Assembly: GCA_031761405.1 (NCBI GenBank)
Contig: JASEVX010000003.1
Coordinates: 120,010,727-120,074,726, forward strand
Source: Serripes groenlandicus
Lineage: Eukaryota; Mollusca; Bivalvia; Cardiida; Cardiidae
Length of the DNA: 64,000 nucleotides
Direction: 5' to 3'
Below the pieces are notes generated by a model that made no database searches, was not told where the DNA came from, and worked only from the letters and a program-made list of their open reading frames with translations. The translations under genes were made by a program, and so were the position numbers. This document shows positions 24,001-36,000 of this stretch, piece by piece. Position 1 is the first letter of the stretch. The number at the start of each line of letters is the position of its first letter.

Positions 24001-27000
24001 TAATAGTACAAGAAAGCAGTGACAGACTAGTTACATTTCTATTTGAAAGATTTCAGTCCAAAATGTTTGTTCATACTTGTTCTTGTTATTATATGTTTCA
24101 CACATACAGACAACTTTTGAAACTGTGACAAATGGGGGAAATTACTTGAAACAAGCAACTTCTCCTTTTGCAACAATGATTTCAACTTTTTACATTACTC
24201 ATTGTTCATAATTAAACATTATGTAAATGTCTACTGCACTTGTTCTTATTTCATGTCTCCTGTTGATAGCATTTAACCATAACTTTCTACATGTCTGCCT
24301 TAGGTAATCTATGAAATTTAAGTCCTGTTTGTTTCTCTGTATCTCTATTGCAACAACCAACGACAATGCATTTTCCCCCATATTATTTACGAAAAAACAA
24401 ACAGAATACACCAGCGAATACACTGATAGAAGCTGAGGGCCAGGCTTTTTTTAGTAACGGAAAAACCCCGGAAGAGACTTTAATAAATTCTTCTGTGGTT
24501 TTTTTCTCACTTTTAGTTTATCCATTTTGTTTGTCTTTATAGCTAACTTTATTGCTCGAAATACCCGACAAGGGTTATGGCAAAACATACATTGGTGCCA
24601 TATTTCAGTCGAAAAGTTAACTAGCTACATATAGCAAAGAAAAAACATATTGGTGCAATATCATCTTACATGAACTAAACTCTGAAAACAGTAACAAAAG
24701 AGCACATTACTCGTAAGCCTACTTTAGCAACTCATGTGAATAAACTGCTAAAGTTATGGCTGAAAAATAGAAATGTCCATTGTGAACATAATAATAAAAC
24801 ATAATTTTTCTATGGAACATTCATCAATACAATAGATCTACAAAGTACAATAGTATTTAACTCACATTTAAGGATTAATATATATATTATATTATATACT
24901 CAATGATAACATGCGTTTTGTCTACTGAGCAATATCGCCTAGTGTGCGATATAGCTCATTTGTCGGTTGCGCTTAGTGACGTCACTACAAAACTAGCAGA
25001 TGACGTCATTTAAATCGCTCCGCTTCTGAGCTAAAAGTAATGAGCTGCACAGGGGTTTTGTCATTTAAAAACGAAAATTATTGCCGAGTATATAATATAT
25101 AGTTTAATAAACATTGTTTTCATGTTTTAGGAATTAAATCCCTCGTGAAAGAGATTCTTGCATATTAAAACTTGTGCGCCATGCGCACTCGTTTTTATAT
25201 CGCAAGAATCTTCCACTTGGGATTTAAATCCTGTACCATGAAAACCATGTTTATTAAACTCTCTATTTATAACCATTCTTTTCTCAGTTCAGTGGCACTG
25301 TGTAGGAATTTGCCTGTTTCTTTATAAGTACTTAGAAACTAGCTCAAACAAAATGGTATTCATTGCACAAGAAAACCTTTCAAAATAAACTAAATGCGTT
25401 TAAGGAACTGGTCGTTTTTCAATACAATTACAATTGTTCGTTTTATATCAAGTCGCTCACCCTTCGCTCATAAAATGACATCATTTAGATTTACCAATCC
25501 TGTTTTACTTTTTCCAAGAAAGTGCGTACTTTCTTCATTATGGCCACGAACTGTATATATATAAACGATAACCATTTTACCTACCGCGACGTTCAGATCT
25601 CGAACGTCTTTCACACGTAAAATTCCTCGTGTAACCTATATTCGTGATCCAAAAGAGCCATACGTGTGATTAAAAGACAAGTAGAGCTCTAGCTATGGGT
25701 AGATTTATATATTAGTTATCTCAGAATAAACATAATTCTAACTTTTTAACGGTTAAAAAGAAGCTAGCATATTCTTCTTTCAAAGTTTCACACGCGCCAA
25801 ACAGGGCGGGAATTACTGGCTTCATACAGAGTGACAATATTCCATTGATCGTTACACACATTTTGTAATTATCATAGTATGTATTGGCATGCACAGATAT
25901 ACTTGACGGCCTATATTACCTGCAATTCCAGACAAAACAGCTACAACACTTTTGATTCGGAATCATCCACTATCGTTTCCTCCAATATGGCGGCAGCCTC
26001 GATTTCAGTTAAAGTACCCGGATGTAACGTGACAGTTTGATGACGTTTTACAGACGTCACTGCACGAATATGTGAATAAAACGCATCCATATATGATTCA
26101 GTAAAATTTTATTCTGAAGATGTTCTATTTAGACTCTGTGTAATAAGGAATTATTTTATTTCCCATTTTAGAAATGTGGCAATTGAAAATTTCATATTTT
26201 ATTGCTATCTATATAGTGTAACAATTAAGCATGTTATTTGTTAAATTAAGTGTTGATTATCAGTATGTTTTTAAAATGTAGTGCAAATTAAACGTCTACT
26301 ACATTTGTTTCAAAGTCTCCACATATCTAAAATGTCCATATGGTTTTGGTTATCAATACTTACTAAAAACGCATGGCAGACGTCAACTTTTTTTTTTTTC
26401 AAAGTTTTCACTTAGTGTCCATATGGTTTTGGTTACCAATACGTATTAAAAACGTATGGCAGACGTCAACTGTATTTTTTCCAAAGTCTTCACTTAGTGT
26501 CCATATCGTTTTGGTTACCAATACGTATTAAAATCGCAAGGCAGACGTCAACCGTTTGTTTTTTCTTCAAAGGCTTCACTTAATGTGTACATGGTTTGGG
26601 TGAGTGTATACATATCAAAATCCCCATGGTTCAAAAATTGCATAGTACTCAAAATTCCCATGGCTAAAATGACAGGGTATTCAAATTCCCACGATGGGTA
26701 GTCAAACTCCCCATGACAAAAATGAAAGACTATTCAAAGGTGTTGAAGAGGAAAATGTGTTCAATTAGAAAACCGGACGTGTCAATATGTTTTCTTTGTT
26801 GTCTGATGAAAACTTATGTATGTAGGAAAGGAAATATGCTAATATAAGCCAAGTGAAAGCCAAATGAAATAATGAGCAAATTTAATCATTTTAATTCATA
26901 AATATGCATCATTTAATTTAATTGTGCAGAAATTATAGATAATATGAAAAAGTTTAAAAACTGTTTTATCAAATAAATCATAGACTGCAAGCACTGTTTT

Positions 27001-30000
27001 TATTCTATTTTAGCACATTTCCACATTAGCACAAGTCCACAAAATCACATGGCATTTCAAACACCGAGTTAATTTTATTCTTATCACATGTTGAATACGC
27101 GACAGAATTTCCGCAAGGAACTTGGCACCACTCACATACTGAACACATAGGTATTTTAGCCTCTGCTGATGTGCGTGTTTTGCCTTCTTAACACGTTTCA
27201 TCGTCGGTTCACCAAGGTCACACCGAAGAATGTCAGCTGCCACCATAAATTGTTGCATCTTTTCCAACGCATTTCACTACATTCCAAAGTAAGGGTTGTT
27301 ATGTCCCACCAGATGTTTAAATGAATAATTCACGAGTCGCACTGATTATTTGTGCAGTCCTGGTATTCAATGGTGGCACTGTGTACATTCCAAAGTACTG
27401 GGGGAATCTAGGCGATAAGCGCCGGAACCTCATATGCCCGCTTGCTGACATTACTGCACGAAATGAGCCGTTCACACAATTGGAGTCAAAGTACTCCACC
27501 AGGCACTGCAGTTGTTAAGGGGCTTGTTCGCGAAAGACCGCCATGCCGTCTATCACGTCGTTGGATGGCAGAATTGCAAGATCATCAAGCTTTGCGCAGA
27601 ATGTCCTAACCTCATCATCATTGTTATAGTCAGACTGCAAACCCTCTGATTGAACTCTTCTCCAGCCTGCAGGCAGGTAGCCTCGGTTAGATGGTATAGA
27701 AGCATCCCTGTATATGAATATTGTATGTGAAGACAGTTCTGACGGCATTGTGTATCGCTACCTCGTAGTCTGCCAGGATGCGCTCTGGGTTGGGTCTAAT
27801 ACCTCGCTGCAGACACACATCTAGTGGGGGAAGTCAGCATCTTTTTATATAGTCTGTTGCTTAGAGGGCATGCAAGAGTACGTAGACATCTGAGGCACAA
27901 AAGTAACTGAGGGGCACACGAATCACGAACAGTTGCTGGAACTGAGAGGGGATTGTTGAATGTGTACCGTCCATGAACCAGCTTGCGCTTTCTAGAAAGC
28001 GGAGACTGTCACAGTGGCAAACATGAGGATACGGCTATCTGGCGACTTGTTGTCATATATGACATTGGTTAAAAAAAAACAGGGAATAGAACAGGAATGT
28101 CACGGATTGTGGATGGATGTTTTGGTGCCGTACCCTTCGAAGCACGTCGCACAGTTTGCTTCAGAAGCCTGACAGGACCAGCAGCAACGTCATCTGCATT
28201 TGTTTCAAAGTCATCATTTAGTGTCCATATGGTTTTGGTTACCAATACGTATTAAAAACGCATGGCAGACGTCAATTGTTTGTTTTTACAAAGTCTTCAC
28301 TAAGTGTCCATATGGCTTTGGTAACCAATATGTCTTAAAAACGTATTGCAGACGTCAACCTTTTATTTTTCAAAGTTTTCACTTAGTGTCCATGTAGTTT
28401 TGTTACCAATACGTATTGCAGACGTCATCAGTATTTGTTTCAAAGTCATCACTTAGTATTCACATGGTTTGGGTTACCAATACGTAATAAAAACGCATGG
28501 CAGACGTCAACTTTTTTTTTTTCAAAGTCTTCACTTATTGTCAATATCTTGTTGGTTACCAATACGTTTAAAAAACGTATGGCAGACGTGTACAATTTTT
28601 TTTTCTAAGTCTTCACTTAGTGTCTATATGGTTTTGGTTACCAATACGTATTAAAAACGCATAGCACACGTCAACTGTTTATTTCCTCAAAGTCTCCAAC
28701 TAGTGTCAATATGGTTTTAGTTACCAATACGTATATTAAACATGTATGGCAGACGTCATCTGAATTCGTTTCAAAGTCATCACTAAGTGTCCATATGGTT
28801 TCGGTTACCAGAACGTATTAAAAACGTATGGCAGACGTCAACTGCTTATTTTTTCAAAGTCTTCATTTAGTGTCCATATGGTTTGGGTAACAAATACGTA
28901 TTAAAATCGCATGGCAGACGTCCACTGTTTATTTTCCCAAAGTCTTAACTTAGTGTCCATATGGTTTTGGTTACCAATACGTATTAAAAACGTATTGCAG
29001 GCGTCATCTGTTTTTGTTTCTAAAGCTTCATTTTGTGTCCATATGGTTTTGGTTACCAATACGTCTTATAAACGTATGATAGACGTCTACTGATATTTTT
29101 CAAACCCTTCACTTGGTGTCCATATGGTTTTGGTTACAAATACGTATTAAAGACGCGTGGCAGACGTCAACTGTTTATTTACTCAAAGTCTTCACTTAGT
29201 GTCAATATGGTTTTGGTTACCAGTACGTATTAAAAACGTATAACAGACGTCAACTGTATTTTTTTCGAAGTCTTCATTTAGTGTCCATATGGTTTTGGTA
29301 TCCATTACGTATTAAAAACGTATGGCAGACGTCTTCTGTAATTATTTGAAAGTCTTCACTTAGTGTCCATATGGTTTTGATTACCAATACGTATTAAAAA
29401 CGTATGGTAGACGTCTACTGTATTTTTTTCAAAGTCTTCACTTAGTGTCCATATGGTTTTGGTTACCAATACGTATTAAAACGTATTGCAGACGTCTACT
29501 ATATGTCTTCACTTAGTGTCCATGTAGTTTTGGTTACAAATACGTATTAAAAACGTATTGCAGACGTATACTATATGTCTTTACTTTGTGTCCATTTGGT
29601 TTTTGTAACCAATACGTATTAAAATCGCATGGCAGACGTCGACTGTTTATTTTCTCAAAGTCTTAACTTAGTGTCCATATGGTTTTGGTTACCAATACGT
29701 ATTAAAAACGTATTGCAGGCGTCATCTGTTTTTATTTCTAAAGCTTCATTTTGTGTCCATATGGTTTTGGTTACCAATACGTCTTAAAAACGTATGATAG
29801 ACGTCTATTGATTTTTTCAAACCCTTCACTTGGTGTCCATATGGTTTTGGTTACAAATACGTATTAAAAACGCGTGGCAGACGTCAACTGTTTATTTACT
29901 CAAAGTCTTCACTTAGTGTCAATATGGTTTTGGTTACTAGTACGTATTAAAAACGTATGACAGACGGCAACTGTATTTTTTTCGAAGTCTTCATTTAGTG

Positions 30001-33000
30001 TCCATATGGTTTTGGTATCCATTACGTATTAAGAACGTATGGCAGACGTCTCCTGTAATTATTTGAAAGTCTTCACTTAGTGTCCATATGGTTTTGATTA
30101 CCAATACGTATTAAAAACGTATGGTAGACGTCTACTGTATTTTTTTCAAAGTCTTCACTTAGTGTCCATTTGGTTTTGGTTACCAATACGTATTAAAAAC
30201 GTATTGCAGACGTCTACTATATGTCTTCACTTAGTGTCCATGTAGTTTTGGTTACCAATACGTATTAAAAACGTATTGTAGACGTCTACAATACGTTTTT
30301 AATACGTATTGGTTACAAAAACCAAATGGACACAAAGTAAAGACATATAGTAGACGTCTTCAATACGTTTTTAATACGTATTGGTAACCAAAACTACATG
30401 GACACTAAGTGAAGACATATAGTAGACGTCTGCAATACGTTTTTAATACGTATTGGTAACCAAAACCAAATGGACACTAAGTGAAGACTTTGAAAAAAAT
30501 ACAGTAGACGTCTACCATACTTTTTTAATACGTATTGGTAATCAAAACCATATGGACACTAAGTGAAGACTTTCAAATAATTACAGGAGACGTCTGCCAT
30601 ACGTTCTTAATACGTAATGGATACCAAAACCATATGGACACTAAATGAAGACTTCGAAAAAAATACAGTTGCCGTCTGTCATACGTCTGTCATACGTTTT
30701 TAATACGTACTAGTAACCAAAACCATATTGACACTAAGTGAAGACTTTGAGTAAATAAACAGTTGACGTCTGCCACGCGTTTTTAATACGTATTTGTAAC
30801 CAAAACCATATGGACACCAAGTGAAGGGTTTGAAAAAAATCAATAGACGTCTATCATACGTTTTTAAGACGTATTGGTAACCAAAAACATATGGACACAA
30901 AATGAAGCTTTAGAAATAAAAACAGATGACGCCTGCAATACGTTTTTAATACGTATTGGTAACCAAAACCATATGGACACTAAGTTAAGACTTTGAGAAA
31001 ATAAACAGTCGACGTCTGCCATGCGATTTTATTATGTCTTCACTTAGTGTCCATTTCGTTTTGGTTACCAATACGTTTTAAAGCCGTTTGGCAGACGTCT
31101 TGCATACGTCTATAGTGTTCCAATTTGCTCCGAAACGTATTAAGCACGTAGTACAAACATATTGCATACCAACACCCATAGGAGACGTTGCTGTCACCGA
31201 AACGAATGGTTCACTGGGATAGGACCACTGCAAACGATGGAGCAACATCATCAGATTATTGTAAATGTATGTATTACAATACATTCTATTATATATAGTT
31301 TATTTAAGAGATTACTTTGACATTAAAATTAAATCACTTTATGCTTGACAAACATTTTGATTTTTCCTAAATGACATTTTCTTCCTAACACGAACGTAAG
31401 ACTACTGCAAACGATTGACCAACATTATAAGATTATTCTAGATGTATTTGTTCCAGTTAATTCTTATATAAATATTTTGTTCAAGAGATTTAAAAGCTGA
31501 CCTTACCTTTACCTAAAAAGTAACTTTAAGCCTGAAGACCTTTCACATTGTATCATAATGACCTTGACATTGTGAGGTCATGAACACATGAGTACATCAG
31601 CATAGTTTCATGATATTTAAGCAGGTGCTCCATTTATATATTTGGTACCCTATTGCATGATATACAGTGGTATGAGCAGGTTCTTGTTATTTATGGCATA
31701 AGAAAATGACTAACTGAGGGGAATAAGGTTGTAATATAATTTCAGGTCAACCCTTAATCATGTAACAGTAATGGTATTTTTTTTTGTAGTGGAGTGTTAT
31801 CACGGTCAGTATAATGATGGCGTTAACTGTAGGCCCTGCCAAGTGGGGTTTTATCAAGAAACCCAGGGGGAATTTACCTGTAGCCCATGCCCCGTGGAGT
31901 ATACCACTGCAGCCTCAGGATCTCTGAATTTTTCTGCTTGTGTCAGTAAGTATGCGTACTTCCTCTTACTTAGCCATATGCATGATGCCGACTTCTTCCG
32001 ATATGTACTTCCTCTTACATAACCATATGCACGATGCAGACTTCTTCCGATGTGTACTTTCTCTTACTTAACCATATGCATGATGCAGACTTCTTCCGAT
32101 ATGTACTTCCTCTTACTTAACCATATGCATGATGCAGACTTCTTCCGATGTGTACTCACTCTTACTTAACCATATGCATGATGCAGATTTCTTCCGATAT
32201 GTACTTCCTCTTACTTAACCATATGCACGATGCAGACTTCTTCCGATATGTACTCCCTCTTACTTAACCATATGCATGACGCAGACTTCTTCTGATGAGT
32301 ACTTCCTCTTACTTAACCATATGCACGATGCAGACTTCTTCCTATGAGAACTGCCACTTACTTAACCATATGCGTGCCGCAGACTTCTTCCTATGAGTAC
32401 AGCCTCTTACTCAACCATATGCATGATGTAGACTTCTTCCTATGAGTACTGCCTCTTACTTAACCATATGTATGATGCAGACTTCTTCCTATGAGTTTTG
32501 CCACTTACTTAACCATATGCATGATGCAGACGTTTTCCAATGTGTACTTTCTCTTACTTTTTTTTTATAATATTTACTTTTTTCTGTAACATTGCTTTTT
32601 TGAAAGTTGGATGTATTGATAAAAAAATAAATATCAAAGAATGTTTATCTTAAAAATATCTAGGCCAAGTTCGAATATGGGTCATATTGGGTTAAAAACT
32701 AGTTCACTAGACCAAATTGAAGGAAAATATTGTTAAAACTAAGGCGGCCATATTTTGATTTTGAGCAAGTTGAGAATTGGTCAGAATGTTTGTCTTGATT
32801 ATATTTAGTCCATGAACAAATATAGGTCATATCAGGTAACAAATTAGGTCACTAGGCCAAATGAAATAAAATCTTCTTAATACTCTGGAGGTTGCATTTC
32901 GAATCTTTGTCAAAATGATTGTCTTGATGTGTTTTGCATAAGAAATCACATTGCAGTATTCAGGTTAGCGATCAAGGGCCATGTTGTTTGCAAATAAGAC

Positions 33001-36000
33001 TGCAAAGATTTCATTAAAACTGATTTAATATATCCTATTTGATCATTAGCACTGACAAAACAACCTAGAAAATAACATGGTAAAAAAAGAAATACTACAT
33101 TTTATAAACGTCACTACAATTGAGCCATATGAAAACCTGACCTTGTTATGATCTAATTGCATAAAACTGCAATCAAACTTATACATAGACAGTTTATATA
33201 TGCTTGAAGTTCAGGGATGCATGTATTATTAAATGGCACTCGGCGAAGATGCTGATTGGACTACACAGTAACAGAGGCTAACCTGGATATTCGAGATCTC
33301 TGGTCACACAGTTCTGAATTAAACTTTTATCAGACTTTTACATAGACAGTTTATATATGCTTGAAGTTCAGGGATGCATGTATGATTACATGGCATTCAG
33401 GGAAGATGCTGATTGGACTACACAGTAAAAGAGGATAACCTGGATCTCCGAGATCTCTGGTAACAAAGTGCTGAAGGTTTGGTCCGTTTCTCATTCCCAC
33501 ATACATTTAAGCTGCAGGAGAATACATTGAAAACATCTTGGCAAACATTAGGAAATTATGTATAAATAAGGGTATTACCTTGGATATAGATATTGCCTCA
33601 AAATGAGAAATTGCTCATTATTGGTAATTTTTACTAATGTTTACTAAGTAATCTTCTGTAGATGTGTGAAAATCTGTCTACATGTGGGTAAGGGTTTATG
33701 TTACCTGACTGACATAGAATAACCCAGACAGTTTGCTGAAATAAAACTGGAACAGAAAGGAACTTTATAAACCAAAAACAAATTCGTATATTTCAGCATT
33801 CAACAGCTTCACAACCACAACCACTACTCCGGTACCTGGCGGCCGTAAGTATATATTTATGTCCTATGCCTGTTTGATGAATTAAATAGTCAGTTGTCAT
33901 TTTCTTGCTAATTTGGCAAGGGGCCTACATGTTTAGCCTTAAATAAAATTGTTTTAAAGGTTATGTTGAAGAAAAATGAATCTGTGCTTTGCATCCAATT
34001 TGTTAGCAATTGTGTAAACTATTTACATGTAAACAAATACTTAATCTCATCGTGCTTATTAAAGAACACATTTGACACACAATATAATAAAGGGAGACAA
34101 TTAGAAATATAGTTGGAAAATGAGAACAAGTTTAAACAATAAGTTTCTCCATGCACTACACCGTTTTCAAAAGTGTCCTACAGCATACATGTGAAATGTC
34201 ATCTATACGATTAATTAAAGTATGTATGAAAGGTTAAAGGTCAAAGTGCATTCAATATAAAGTAGTGATATTGTTTTTGTTTAGTGAAGCAGTTACAAAA
34301 GCTGTAAAGTGGAGAGGTGTATGTAATAACATGTATATGATGGCTATCAGCTAGATGTTTGATTCATTATTCATTATATGCCTGCACATTTTCCAGCGCA
34401 AATACATACAGATGGTAATGTGCACTTCAGACACGACGGTCTCGGTAGATATCAATTGTCTAAGCTCCCTGTAGTACATTACTAAAACCTGTATCGCTAC
34501 TGAAACATAATATTCCTGTACAAACCATAAATAATAATATGTTCTCTTACAGCTAATACAGGAGCCAGTCAAGAGGGTGATTCTGGTCTAGGAACGGGTG
34601 TCATTGTTGCCTTAGTGTTGGGAATCATCATCGCGTTGTTGATCATCATACTTATACTGGTGTTCTGCTGTTGTAAAAATATGAGTAAGTGGACCCAATT
34701 TATATTTTTTTTATTTAACACAAAGATGCCGATATGTGGTTCCATTTTATAAAGATAACTTTTTAATTTTAACACAACAATATACATATGGGGACCCTAT
34801 TTACATAAAATCCTTGTTTGTTTAAACACAAAGATATACAAAAGTCGATCCAGTTTATATACATATCTTATTTGTTTTAACACAAAAAAGAAGGTCACTA
34901 GCCAGAGACTTTATTTAAACTTGGCTTTATTTAAAATTGGGTCATTTGTGATAAAAGAACTAGGTCACAAGGTCAAATGTAAGAGAAATATTGAGGACTC
35001 TCTAGAAGCAATATGTATTACTTGTTAATAAAATTACTTTTTTGAGTATTATTAATGAGCATCTTAGCATACAGAGCCATGGTGCACTGCACATGTGGGT
35101 CTGTAAGGCCTTATTCCTGTTGCCTCAATATTTAGAAAATGTATTTTGCATGTGGAAAATTGTTAATTAGAGTATAAGTATCGAGGTAAAACACTTTGAA
35201 TCATTCCGTTCTGTATTGTATTCTTTTCAAATGACAAAGATTCCATTGTTACTTTTGTGATAAATATTTTTTTATTTTCAGTGCCATGTATGGCCAAGAA
35301 AAAGCAAGTTGTCTCCCCTGTTGGAAAGGATGGTTACTATGCAAACAAGTAAGTTTGTTGTTTTTTTGAAACTTATTTTCATAACAACCAAATCCAACTA
35401 ATTGGTGAATACTTATTTCTCAAAGTTGAAATGTATACTGTGTTCGTTCTTGTTATCAAGATATAAATGAGCCATGATTTACAATAAACACACACTATCA
35501 TGCCTGTCATAACTATCGCAGAATATCCTGAGGGGGGGGGGGGGGGGGGAATTGTTTAGGATTGACTTTCAGAAAGATTGTTGGAAATTAGCTGAAACCA
35601 CCAATCAAAGTTTTACCTTTCAATTGTTCTGAGTTCTCTGTGCGCACATCTGAAAATATAAACTCCTATTCAGAGAGACTTTAACGTTTGATTTCCCTGA
35701 GTTTCTGATCTTATCTAGACTTGTAGAAATAGAAATCATATGCATAAAAGAAAGCCAAAATCTGGATAATGACGGTATCCACATCTATTATGACTTCCCC
35801 TGTTTATATATATTCCTTCTTGACAAAGAAAATCTTTTGTTGTCTCATTGAGTCAGGTATTTGAATATCTTACATATTGGAAAAGAGAATGGACTTTAAG
35901 CATCGTATCTTATCTGGGGCTCTGTAGAAGCTTGAGCTTTAAACATATGTTGTAGATTATTTCAATTTGAGATAATGTATCAGTAAATGCAATACTGATT

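Larger units (their letters stand above)
24889..25098. mobile_element. MITE-like hairpin with two CRE palindromes
   Basis: ATATTATATACTC at the left is mirrored by GAGTATATAATAT at the right. Inside are two perfect TGACGTCA boxes and GCTC-rich short palindromes around CGATATAGCTCA and AGCTCATT-like repeats. Confidence 0.55.

Noticed and set aside
28195..31090. CRISPR-like array (regular repeats with variable parts)
   Set aside because: Units are whole satellite monomers with small changes, no conserved repeat alternating with unique spacers, no cas genes, and a eukaryotic setting.
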